This document shows positions 42,906-51,655 of a stretch of DNA of 63,257 nt, piece after piece. Numbering within the stretch: position 1 is the stretch's first letter; every line of letters starts with the position of its first letter. The notes beneath the pieces are model-generated. The model was not told where the DNA came from. It ran no database searches and was given only the letters and a program-made list of their open reading frames with translations. A program made the translations under genes and the position numbers. The stretch comes from CALVUP01 sp964422195 (GTDB taxonomy: Bacteria; Bacillota_I; Bacilli_A; RF39; UBA660), in the NCBI GenBank assembly GCA_964422195.1, contig CAYRAF010000002.1:1-63257 (forward strand), written 5' to 3'.

Positions 42906-44060
42906 TATACTCGCAGTTAATACTTCCATAATATTCCTTATATATAATCCAAGTATATTAATTTTATCTAAATCTTCACTAACCGTTACTAATGATTTAG
43001 TAATAATATTATTATTTTTATCTTTTAATAGTACCCTCCCTACAGTATCACCTTTTTTTATAGGAAGTTTTATATCATCTAGTCTTAATTCAGTACTATA
43101 CTTAATATCTTTATCAGTCTTTTTCTTAAATAAAGATATATCATCTTTTAAAATAATATCAACTTTATCTTTTACTGATTTATCTAAAGTTAATGTATCT
43201 ATTTTTGTCTTAGCCTTTTTAATAACATTAACTTCATACAGATCAAACCCATAATCCAATAAACCCATAGTCTCAGCATTTCTAACTTTACTATTTTCTT
43301 CTCCTAATACTATAGCAATTAATCTCATATTATTTCTATTTGCAGTTGCTGCTAAACAATAACCTGCGGCATCAGTATGTCCCGTTTTCAATCCATCAGC
43401 GCCATTATATTGCTTTATTAATTTGTTTGTATTAACTAACCAAAATTTATTATCAGTATCCTTTCTTAAATAATCTTCATAAATAGAGGAAAATTCTAAT
43501 ATTTCTTTATGAGATAATAATTCTCTAGCTATTATTGATAAATCTCTAGCTGTAGAATAATGATTATCTATATCCAATCCTGTTGCATTAGAAAAATGTG
43601 TGTTTTTAAGACCCAAATCTTTTACTTTTTTATTCATTAATTTTACAAATTCATTCTCACTACCAGCAATTGTCTCAGCTAAAGCAACAGTTGCATCATT
43701 GGCACTTGCTACTGACACACCTTTAAATAAATCTTTTACACTCATTTTTTCATTTGGTTGTAAATATATTTGTGATCCTCCAAATGAAGCAGCGTTTTCT
43801 GATACAGTTACTATATCATCCCATTTTAATTTGCTATTCTCAATATTTTCTAATATTATTATTTGAGCAACCATTTTAGTAAGAGATGCAACTGCAACTT
43901 TTTTATCAGGATTTTTTTCAAAAATAACAGTATTTGTTTTATTATCTATAAGTATCCCACTTTTTGCATTAACAATTAAATTAGCATCATTTGTTTGAGC
44001 ACTTACAAATAATGGCATAAATATAGATAAACAAAGCATTATAATAATAAATCTTTTCAT
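42903..44060 (-). CDS. dacF: D-alanyl-D-alanine carboxypeptidase (DacF/PBP5 type)
   Basis: Low-mass penicillin-binding protein that trims pentapeptides in peptidoglycan outside the membrane. A signal peptide (RFIIIMLCLSIFMPLFVSA) is followed by the serine-peptidase motifs SLTK near 59, SAN near 118 and KTG in GLKTGHTDAAG near 223. After the C-terminal beta domain a weakly amphipathic end (LGLYIRNIMEVL) may anchor it. In Bacillus dacF lies directly upstream of spoIIAA; here two unrelated genes lie between, but the order is preserved, so I assign dacF rather than dacA. Confidence 0.88.
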   Translation of the reverse strand: MKRFIIIMLCLSIFMPLFVSAQTNDANLIVNAKSGILIDNKTNTVIFEKNPDKKVAVASLTKMVAQIIILENIENSKLKWDDIVTVSENAASFGGSQIYLQPNEKMSVKDLFKGVSVASANDATVALAETIAGSENEFVKLMNKKVKDLGLKNTHFSNATGLDIDNHYSTARDLSIIARELLSHKEILEFSSIYEDYLRKDTDNKFWLVNTNKLIKQYNGADGLKTGHTDAAGYCLAATANRNNMRLIAIVLGEENSKVRNAETMGLLDYGFDLYEVNVIKKAKTKIDTLTLDKSVKDKVDIILKDDISLFKKKTDKDIKYSTELRLDDIKLPIKKGDTVGRVLLKDKNNNIITKSLVTVSEDLDKINILGLYIRNIMEVLTASI

Positions 44061-44122
44061 ATTTCCACCTCTATTAACTATTATGTAATATAGAATAAAT
44101 TTATTAAAAAGGATGATTAAAT

Positions 44123-44935
44123 ATGAAAAAATTAATTATTATTATATTAACAATTGTTATTATTTTGACTACTTATATAGCTAGTTTTAATAAAGATAAA
44201 GGTAAAGATAATAGATATATATTAGATATTAAAAAGAATTATAAATACTATAAAGAAGAAAACAAAAATAGATATATAAAATATAAGCAATCACATTATA
44301 ATTTAAAAGATGAAGATATTATTACTAGAGTTAATTTAAATCTAGATAAGGATTTTTATACTAATACAAGACCTAGTAAATATTTAAATAGTAGTTACAT
44401 TCTAATAAATAAATACTTATTTTTAGAAAAAAATTATGTCCCAGCTGATTTAAAAAAAATTGATATATGTACAAAAGGAAATATTTATTTAGTAAATGAA
44501 GCATTAATAGAGTTTCAAAAAATGTGCATTGATATGAAAAAAGAAAACTTAAGTATTAGAGCAATATCTGCATATAGAGATTATAATTATCAACTTAATT
44601 TATATAATAAATATTTAGTTCATGATAGTAAAAAAAATGTTGATACATATTCAGCTCGTCCAGGATTTTCAGAACATCAAAGTGGATTAGTCATTGATAT
44701 TGATAATACTATTACTAACTTTGATGATTTTGAATCAACTGATGAATTTATATGGATGCGTGATAATGCATATAAATATGGATATATATTAAGATACCCA
44801 AAAGGAAAAGAAAATATAACTGGATATCAATACGAAGCTTGGCACTATAGATATGTTGGTAAAAAAATAGCTACATACATAAAAAAACATAATATCACTT
44901 TCGATGAATATTATGTTAGATTTATTGATTATTAA
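44123..44935 (+). CDS. VanY-like D,D-/L,D-carboxypeptidase (M15 family)
   Basis: Zinc peptidase acting on wall peptides. One N-terminal transmembrane helix (about 3-20) anchors it outside. Zinc ligands are visible: SEHQSGLVIDID near 192 (His and Asp) and EAWHYRYVG near 241 (His), with SAYRDYNYQ near 151 as substrate region. The 270-residue length is typical. It need not confer vancomycin resistance: no vanHAX genes are present, so a housekeeping role in wall remodelling is likelier. It overlaps the convergent YihY gene by 14 bases. Confidence 0.9.
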   Translation: MKKLIIIILTIVIILTTYIASFNKDKGKDNRYILDIKKNYKYYKEENKNRYIKYKQSHYNLKDEDIITRVNLNLDKDFYTNTRPSKYLNSSYILINKYLFLEKNYVPADLKKIDICTKGNIYLVNEALIEFQKMCIDMKKENLSIRAISAYRDYNYQLNLYNKYLVHDSKKNVDTYSARPGFSEHQSGLVIDIDNTITNFDDFESTDEFIWMRDNAYKYGYILRYPKGKENITGYQYEAWHYRYVGKKIATYIKKHNITFDEYYVRFIDY

Positions 44936-45764
44936 CTTCTTCTAATAACTTTTTATTTTTTTCATATTGATTAGCATTTAATGCCATTCCAATTACAAAA
45001 ACATACGCTAATAAATATATCCATAACATTAAGATTAAAATATTAGCAACACTACCATAGAATAAATCATATTTATTAAATACCCCAATATAGATTGAAT
45101 ATACTTCTGTTGCTAATATCCATATAATTGTTGTAAAGATTGATCCTTTAGTAGTTGTATGACTACCTATATTTTTATCTGGGGCCATAGTATATAGTAA
45201 CTTTATACTTATAAATATGAATATTAATGAAATTGGATATTTTAAAATACTATATATTATCTTTATTAAATTACTATCAGCAGATGTATTTAAAGCATCG
45301 CTTAATAAGTCTATAATAAAATCACCAAAAATTGGAACAATAATCAAAAACATTAATAGAAATACTAGGATAATTGTCATAAGAAGTGCCTTTATTCTTC
45401 TTGATAAATAATCCTTGTTTGGAAGTTTATATATTGAATTAGAAGCTACAATCATTGAATGTGTACCATTACTAGCAAGTAAGAAAGCTGAAAAATAGAA
45501 TATCGCCATATTGGTACCAACGCTTTTTCCAACTGTTAATAAATCTATTGCTTCTTTAACTGCATCAGGTATAGTTATAGCAAATAAGTTTTCTAAAGTT
45601 AATAAAGACATATCAAACGATGAAGCAATAGCTCCTATTAAAGCAATTAAAGGAATTAAAGACAGAAGAAAAAAGAATGATAATTGTCCTGGCAATACCT
45701 TCATTTCTGGTTTTTGAATAATCTTATATATGGATTTTAACATTCTTTTAGTTCTTTTTTTCAT
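44922..45764 (-). CDS. YihY/BrkB family membrane protein
   Basis: Integral membrane protein with about six helices (starts near 25, 88, 128, 173, 210 and 240). The family features LPGQLSFFFLLSLIPLIALIGA near 22, LLASNGTHSMIVASNSIYK near 90 and FYGSVANILILMLWIYLLAYVFVIG near 235 are clear. Once called ribonuclease BN, the family has no proven nuclease activity; its role is unknown. Its 3' end overlaps vanY on the other strand. It lies 8 bases after the GGDEF-type gene and is probably co-transcribed. Confidence 0.9.
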   Translation of the reverse strand: MKKRTKRMLKSIYKIIQKPEMKVLPGQLSFFFLLSLIPLIALIGAIASSFDMSLLTLENLFAITIPDAVKEAIDLLTVGKSVGTNMAIFYFSAFLLASNGTHSMIVASNSIYKLPNKDYLSRRIKALLMTIILVFLLMFLIIVPIFGDFIIDLLSDALNTSADSNLIKIIYSILKYPISLIFIFISIKLLYTMAPDKNIGSHTTTKGSIFTTIIWILATEVYSIYIGVFNKYDLFYGSVANILILMLWIYLLAYVFVIGMALNANQYEKNKKLLEEVNNQ

Positions 45765-45772
45765 ATACTCCC

Positions 45773-47812
45773 CTACTTATAATCTTCTTTTTTATTTTTC
45801 ATTTCTAAAGTTGCTTCTGAAATAGCATCATCTATAGTTTTAATATCATCTTTAATCATACTATATCCTATAGAAGCACCAAACCCATATGGTAATTTTT
45901 TCAATTCTTTAGATAACTTCTTAGTATAGTTTTCTATTTGTGACTCACTATACCCAATAGTATAAATTAAGAACTCATTACCATTTGTTCTAACAATTTC
46001 ACTATTCTCAAGTTGAGTATTAACAAGTGTAGATGCTGCTTTTATTATTAATTCATCACCTGCATCATAACCATGATTATCATTAACATATTGCACGTTA
46101 TTTAAATCAATCATAATAATTGATTGAGGTAATACTTTACAATCATCCCATTTATTAATATTTAAATTTAGATAATTTCTATTTTTTAGTGCTGTTAGCA
46201 TATCAGTATATTTAACTCTTTCTTCTTTTTTAACTTGTTTTACTTTACGTTTGTTTTTACCATAAGCAATTACACCTATAACTACAAATAATAATACAAG
46301 TAAACATATAAATACAGTTATTAATACTTTAGAGAAAGATGAAGTATCAAATTTATGCTCTGTTAAACTAATTAATCCACTATTTCTATATTTATAATAT
46401 GAGTTAGTATTGATTATATAATTAAATAATTTATAGAACGTCTCATTATCATTATTAACTTTAAAATTATATTCACTAGTAATAACATCAGTATATAAAA
46501 CTTCATACTTTTTAAATGTTGTGTTTTTATAATATGAATATAATTCTTTATCTATTGCAATCATACTTGATGATTTTTTATCAACTAGGTCTTTTATTTT
46601 GTCAACTGTTGTTATATTAGCTCTACTATTTTTTTCAAAATATTTTGTAATTAGTGAAGATTTTAACATTTTCACTTCTTCATTCTTAATACTCTCGAAA
46701 GAAGTTACAATATGATCATCTTTAACTTTTCCTAATACTACATAACTCTCAATAAAAGGAGATACAGTAGAAGAATAATTAACATTACTAATACCATAAT
46801 AATCAAAATATACATCTACTTTTCCCTTACTAATAGCATCTTTAAGTTCATCAATATTTTTATATTTCTTATATTTAAATTCAATATCCGATAGTCTACT
46901 AATCCTATCGATGTATTCCATGGCTATACCTTTTACTTTTTTACCCTTTGTAACCTCATATGGAGGGTTTTCAATATATCCATATACATATGATTTAGAT
47001 ATTAATTCTGTTTTTACTTTATCAGAAACATCATTCTTATCTAAATAATAATTAAGAAGTTCTGTATTATAATCAGTTACAAATTTATTATCTTTCCATT
47101 TTGTAAAATGTTTTTTTATAATACTGTTTAATATTTTATTATTATTAGATAAAGTTAATACAGCTTTCTTTGATAAATCTGTAAAATAATAATTAACGTA
47201 ATATTTATCAGATGAAATTATTTTTTCTAAATATCGCATATATGGTACAACAATCATATCTACTTTAGTATTATCTAATCCTTTATATAAAGAGCTTACA
47301 TCATCATAAGAAACATATGTTAAATTAGCACTACTTTTTAAATAATACCCAACTTCAGACATATCATCATCTAAAACACCAACTTTTAAATTGTTAATAT
47401 CTGACTCCTTAGCTATTGTCATAGGACTAGTAGATATTGCTACATAGCTATCAGTAAATAATAATAAATCGTTTTTACCTAATTCTTCATCATTATTTAA
47501 AATATGAATACTATAATCACTAGATGTTTTCTCAGTATCTAATAATGGCACTTTATTAAACGCTAGACCTGTTGTATTTTCTAAATTATTTATATAATTA
47601 AAAAATACACCTGTACCATCCATGCCATAAACTGGATAATTATTAACTATATCAAAATCAATTTTTGATGATTTATGATCTTCTATCCATTGTTTTTCTT
47701 TTAATGTAAAATTAGTCTTTTTATTCTGGTTATTAAAGTACAAGAATACACCTAAAAAAGCAACTAAAAATACTAATATAGGTAATACTATAAAAATATA
47801 CTTTTTTTTCAT
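45773..47812 (-). CDS. Receptor with two solute-binding domains and degenerate GGDEF domain
   Basis: A 679-residue transmembrane protein. An N-terminal helix (5-25) is followed by two tandem extracellular domains of the type 3 periplasmic binding fold (about 35-255 and 270-490), a second helix near 500-522 and a cytoplasmic GGDEF-like domain (about 545-675). That domain keeps MIDLNNVQYVNDNHGYDAGDE (metal Asp), but the signature RxGGDEF reads RTNGNEF, so cyclic-di-GMP synthesis is doubtful; it may only bind nucleotide. The ligand is unknown. It overlaps the preceding small gene by 1 base. Confidence 0.85.
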   Translation of the reverse strand: MKKKYIFIVLPILVFLVAFLGVFLYFNNQNKKTNFTLKEKQWIEDHKSSKIDFDIVNNYPVYGMDGTGVFFNYINNLENTTGLAFNKVPLLDTEKTSSDYSIHILNNDEELGKNDLLLFTDSYVAISTSPMTIAKESDINNLKVGVLDDDMSEVGYYLKSSANLTYVSYDDVSSLYKGLDNTKVDMIVVPYMRYLEKIISSDKYYVNYYFTDLSKKAVLTLSNNNKILNSIIKKHFTKWKDNKFVTDYNTELLNYYLDKNDVSDKVKTELISKSYVYGYIENPPYEVTKGKKVKGIAMEYIDRISRLSDIEFKYKKYKNIDELKDAISKGKVDVYFDYYGISNVNYSSTVSPFIESYVVLGKVKDDHIVTSFESIKNEEVKMLKSSLITKYFEKNSRANITTVDKIKDLVDKKSSSMIAIDKELYSYYKNTTFKKYEVLYTDVITSEYNFKVNNDNETFYKLFNYIINTNSYYKYRNSGLISLTEHKFDTSSFSKVLITVFICLLVLLFVVIGVIAYGKNKRKVKQVKKEERVKYTDMLTALKNRNYLNLNINKWDDCKVLPQSIIMIDLNNVQYVNDNHGYDAGDELIIKAASTLVNTQLENSEIVRTNGNEFLIYTIGYSESQIENYTKKLSKELKKLPYGFGASIGYSMIKDDIKTIDDAISEATLEMKNKKEDYK

Positions 47813-48279
47813 TAATTGTCACCTCTATCTTTAGTATAACTAAAACTAGAAGATGAAGATTTTTTATATCCGATTATTGGAAAAGACTTTTTATTTTTAT
47901 CCTCATTCTTTACGAATACTTGAAAATCATAAAATGCCACCTGATCTTTTTCAAAGTAACTTGTTACTTTATTAGCTAACTCTTTAGCACCACTTACTGT
48001 AGTAGAACTATTAACAGTTATGGTTACATTAACTATTTTTCCTTGAATATTATAAGTAACATCCTTAACATTACTATTTTTCTTTATTTTATTCTTCATA
48101 TCTTCAGTTTGTTTTTTTGAAATTTCAACCTCTTCTATACCATCTAATCTATTACCATAAGAAGGTTTCATAGAGTTATCCGTAAAAAATATAAACATAC
48201 TTACTACCAATATTATTATTAATATTAATATAATAGCTATTAATAATTTAACTTTATTTTTTAATATCTTATTTATCAT
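47812..48279 (-). CDS. Single-pass membrane protein, unknown function
   Basis: A 155-residue protein with one transmembrane helix near 12-32 and a small outside domain of beta-alpha-beta character (VKDVTYNIQGKIVNVTITV, then GAKELANKVTSYF), reminiscent of ring-building or YhcN-like domains, but not clearly either. A Ser run (KSSSSSFSY) lies before the end. Its stop overlaps the start of the GGDEF-type receptor by 1 base, so the two are translated together and may work together. Confidence 0.65.
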   Translation of the reverse strand: MINKILKNKVKLLIAIILILIIILVVSMFIFFTDNSMKPSYGNRLDGIEEVEISKKQTEDMKNKIKKNSNVKDVTYNIQGKIVNVTITVNSSTTVSGAKELANKVTSYFEKDQVAFYDFQVFVKNEDKNKKSFPIIGYKKSSSSSFSYTKDRGDN

Positions 48280-48335
48280 ACTTATCTAACCACTCCTCGT
48301 ATTATATTATACAATAGTTTTTTCTAATAATCAAT

Positions 48336-48923
48336 TTATTTTATAAAGGCGTTTTTAACTATAACTTTATTAGGATTTTGCTTAAAATCTTTTACAATTC
48401 CTACAATAGTTATATTATCACCAACTTGATATTTACTAAAATCTATTGTCTTATAAAAATATATATCCATTTTAATATCATATTTGCTACTTTCATCATC
48501 ATAAGTAAACCTCATCATATTCTTATCTTTATCTATATATGATATTCTATCATTGATTAATATATACTTATCTCTAAAAGCATTGGTTGTATTTTTAGTA
48601 TTATCAATATATTCTACTGCCATATCAAACAAATCAATTCTTAATGGATCATTATCATATTTTAATGACCATGTTCCAAGCACAGTATCATATTTACCAC
48701 CAATTTCCTTATATTTAATTACTTTATAGAAAAGGCCATAATATTCTTCTGTCCCTGTATCATATTTCTTAGTATTAATAGCAAACAACGGCCCTGTATT
48801 AAACTTTTTTACTAACAAAGTATCAATAAAAGCTAAAGCAAACAATACTATTAACACAAGTAAAATAGTACTAACTATCCTATAAAATACATTTAAAGCT
48901 TTAGAATTATTATACTTTTTCAT
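48336..48923 (-). CDS. Membrane-anchored protein with OB-like tail, unknown function
   Basis: A 195-residue protein with one N-terminal transmembrane helix (about 15-35) and a mainly beta outside domain. The end (YQVGDNITIVGIVKDFKQNPNKVIV) looks like an OB-fold strand pattern. No family recognised. Its ATG lies 14 bases inside the 3' end of ligA, so it is translationally coupled to the ligase gene; no functional tie to DNA repair is evident. Confidence 0.65.
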   Translation of the reverse strand: MKKYNNSKALNVFYRIVSTILLVLIVLFALAFIDTLLVKKFNTGPLFAINTKKYDTGTEEYYGLFYKVIKYKEIGGKYDTVLGTWSLKYDNDPLRIDLFDMAVEYIDNTKNTTNAFRDKYILINDRISYIDKDKNMMRFTYDDESSKYDIKMDIYFYKTIDFSKYQVGDNITIVGIVKDFKQNPNKVIVKNAFIK

Positions 48924-50916
48924 TTATATCACCAACCTTTTTTATAAACTCTTCTTCATCCCAAATAGTTATACCCAATTCTTTTGCTTTATCATACTTA
49001 CTACCAGGATTATCACCAACTACAACTACATCTGTATTTTTACTTACTGAAGAAGTTGTGGATCCTCCAAATTTACCAATTAAATCAGAAGCTTCTTTTC
49101 TGGTGATATTTGTTAATGATCCTGTTAAAACGAAAACCTTATTATGAAAATCTTCTTTAATATCCATTATTTCCTCATCTTGTTTCATATTCAAACCTAA
49201 ATCTTTTAATCTGTTGATAAGTTCAATATTAGCATCATTTTTAAAGTATTCAACTACACTCTTAGCAATTATTTCCCCAATATCTCTATTATTCTTTAAA
49301 TCATCATATGTAGCGTTCATAATATTATCAATATTTTTATATTTAACAGCTAATATTTTTGCCGTTTTTTTACCAACATATCTTATTCCTAAAGCAAACA
49401 ATAAATTAGCTAGAGGCATGTTCTTAGAGTTTTCTATACTAGCAAGCAGATTATCTATACTCTTATTTCCAAATCCTTCTAACTCTATTAATTCTTCTCT
49501 ATAGTCTTTTAAATTATATATATCTGTTATTTCTTTTATAAAATTCATATTATAAAAATCTTCAATAATTCTTTCTCCCAATCCATCAATATTCATTGTA
49601 TCCCTAGAAACAAAATGAACTAATCCTTCTATCTTTCTAGAATCACAATTTTCATTAGGGCAAAAATAATTAGCATCTTTCTTTACTAAATTAGTATTGC
49701 AGATAGGACAATTATGAATCATATTAAATCCTTCTAACTCTTGTGTTCTTCTTTCCTTTTTTACTTCTACTACTTCAGGAATAACATCACCAGCTTTTCT
49801 AACAGATATTACATCACCTACTCTAATGTCTTTTTCCAATACATAATCTTCGTTATGTAAAGTTGCTTTAGAAATAATAGAACCAGCAACATGGACAGGA
49901 TCAAAAATAGCATTTGGTGTTATTTTACCTGTTCTTCCTACAGTAAATTTAATATCTTTTAAAGTAGTTAATACTTCCATAGCAGGAAATTTATAAGCAA
50001 TACCCCATCTAGGAACTCTATTTGTAGTACCTAGCTCAACTTCATCCTTAACATCATTTACTTTTAATACCACTCCATCTATTTCAAATGGTAAGCCATC
50101 TCTTTTTGAACCTATTTCTTCAATATATTCAAGAACTTCCTTTATATTACTTGCGACTTTATTTAGCTTATAATTAGTCACAAAACCTAATTCTTTTAAA
50201 TAATCTAAAGCTTCACTTTGTCTTTTTAAATTGTACTTATCACAGTTTTGAATAAAGTAAGCCATAAAATCCAAATTTCTTTTAGCTGCTACTTTACTAT
50301 CTAATTGTCTTACTGAACCAGCAGCCGCATTTCTAGGATTAGCAAATAATTTCTCCCCTTTATTTTTTCTTTCAATATTACATTTTTCAAAAGCTTTCTT
50401 ACTCATATAGATTTCTCCACGAACTTCTATATCTATTTTTTCACGTAATACTAAAGGTATAGATTTAATAGTTTTAATATTCTCAGTAATATCTTCTCCT
50501 ACTATACCATCTCCTCTAGTTGCACCCCTAACTAATTTCCCATTTTTATATATTAATGATCCTGATAAACCATCCATTTTTGGTTCAACTGTATAAACTG
50601 GATGATTAACAGTTTTTCTTACTCTTTCATCAAACTTAACAATTTCATCTTCATTAAAAACATCATCATAAGAAAGCATAGGTTCTTCATGCTCTACTTT
50701 AGAAAAACTATCTAGTACCTTACCACCAACTCTTGTAGTTGGAGAATCTTCTCTCTTTAAATCAGGATAATTACTTTCTAGCTTTAAAAGCTCATTATAA
50801 TAATCATCATATTCTTGATCTGTTATAGTAGGCATATCTAGAACATAATATTCATAACTAGCTTGATTAATTTTCTCAATTAACTCATCCATTCTTTTTT
50901 CTATCACACTTATCAC
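48910..50916 (-). CDS. ligA: NAD-dependent DNA ligase
   Basis: Seals nicks during replication and repair. Domain Ia plus adenylation domain with the active-site Lys in VEPKMDGLSGSL near 113; then an OB domain, the four-Cys zinc finger (CPICNTN...CPNENC near 400-422), the HhH repeats (GFGNKSIDNLL, LGIRYVGKKTA) and a C-terminal BRCT domain from about 590. The 668 residues are standard. In Bacillus ligA follows pcrA; here a lipoprotein gene lies between them. Confidence 0.97.
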   Translation of the reverse strand: MISVIEKRMDELIEKINQASYEYYVLDMPTITDQEYDDYYNELLKLESNYPDLKREDSPTTRVGGKVLDSFSKVEHEEPMLSYDDVFNEDEIVKFDERVRKTVNHPVYTVEPKMDGLSGSLIYKNGKLVRGATRGDGIVGEDITENIKTIKSIPLVLREKIDIEVRGEIYMSKKAFEKCNIERKNKGEKLFANPRNAAAGSVRQLDSKVAAKRNLDFMAYFIQNCDKYNLKRQSEALDYLKELGFVTNYKLNKVASNIKEVLEYIEEIGSKRDGLPFEIDGVVLKVNDVKDEVELGTTNRVPRWGIAYKFPAMEVLTTLKDIKFTVGRTGKITPNAIFDPVHVAGSIISKATLHNEDYVLEKDIRVGDVISVRKAGDVIPEVVEVKKERRTQELEGFNMIHNCPICNTNLVKKDANYFCPNENCDSRKIEGLVHFVSRDTMNIDGLGERIIEDFYNMNFIKEITDIYNLKDYREELIELEGFGNKSIDNLLASIENSKNMPLANLLFALGIRYVGKKTAKILAVKYKNIDNIMNATYDDLKNNRDIGEIIAKSVVEYFKNDANIELINRLKDLGLNMKQDEEIMDIKEDFHNKVFVLTGSLTNITRKEASDLIGKFGGSTTSSVSKNTDVVVVGDNPGSKYDKAKELGITIWDEEEFIKKVGDINEKV

Positions 50917-50952
50917 CTATAAATATTATACCAAATATAATTGCAAAAGAAA

Positions 50953-50975
50953 AAGAATAATACTATTTTATTCTT
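50953..50975 (-). terminator. Probable terminator after the lipoprotein gene
   Basis: 8-bp stem AAGAATAA/TTATTCTT with 7-base loop, then TTTCTTTTG on the minus strand. Confidence 0.6.
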
Positions 50976-51003
50976 ATCTTTTGATAATACATTTATATAA
51001 TTA

Positions 51004-51564
51004 TTAATCCTTGGTTTTTAAATAAACTTTTTCTTTTTCTAATTTATTCAAATTATTATTTTTAAAATCATCTCTGGCTTTTTGATAAATAGCATCCATA
51101 GCAGTTTTAGAATAATATTCTCTTATAATATGATCTTTTGGTTGCTTTTTATCATAATAATCCAAATAATCTGTTAGTTTTAATGCAAATAAAATATCAG
51201 GACCTGTTCTTGATAATACTTTATTTGTATTTTTATCTATATAAACAGTACCCATAACTTCATTTTCATTAATTTCTGTATAACAATACTCATATCGTTG
51301 ATCTCCATACTCTTCTCTATCTGCAAGCGTAATTCTTTTAACTATAAATATACTTTCTCCATATTTTACACCATCTAAACAAATAATATAATAATCATAC
51401 ATTTCTAAATCTTTATAACTTACTGCGTTAGGATCTTCTGGTAATGTTTCTACTACTGATGGTATTATTTGTTTCTGTGTACAACCAGTAAAAGATGTTA
51501 ATACAACTAATCCTAATGATACTTCAAATACCCTTTTTGCAATTTTTAAGTTTTTTATTGCCAT
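51004..51564 (-). CDS. Putative lipoprotein, unknown function
   Basis: A 186-residue secreted protein. The signal peptide (VFEVSLGLVVLTSFTGC) has the lipobox FTGC with the Cys near residue 28. The mature part is hydrophilic, alternating Tyr-rich strands and Lys/Asp segments, and ends in a helical Lys/Asn stretch. In Bacillus a different lipoprotein gene (camS/yerH) follows ligA, but I see no similarity. Position between pcrA and ligA, with terminators on both sides, suggests a separate unit. Confidence 0.75.
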   Translation of the reverse strand: MAIKNLKIAKRVFEVSLGLVVLTSFTGCTQKQIIPSVVETLPEDPNAVSYKDLEMYDYYIICLDGVKYGESIFIVKRITLADREEYGDQRYEYCYTEINENEVMGTVYIDKNTNKVLSRTGPDILFALKLTDYLDYYDKKQPKDHIIREYYSKTAMDAIYQKARDDFKNNNLNKLEKEKVYLKTKD

Positions 51565-51630
51565 ATTCTCACCTTTTCTTTCTTTGGCAGCTTCATTAGT
51601 ATAACAAAAACTTTTTTTATGTGCAATAAA

Positions 51631-51655
51631 AAAGAAAATATTTTATATTTTCTTT
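51631..51655 (-). terminator. Terminator of pcrA
   Basis: 10-bp perfect stem AAAGAAAATA/TATTTTCTTT with 5-base loop, then TTTATTG on the minus strand; overlaps the pcrA stop. Confidence 0.85.

Noticed and set aside
44123..44935. Vancomycin resistance gene vanY
   Set aside because: The fold fits, but there are no vanHAX or vanRS genes; a wall-maintenance carboxypeptidase is the simpler reading.
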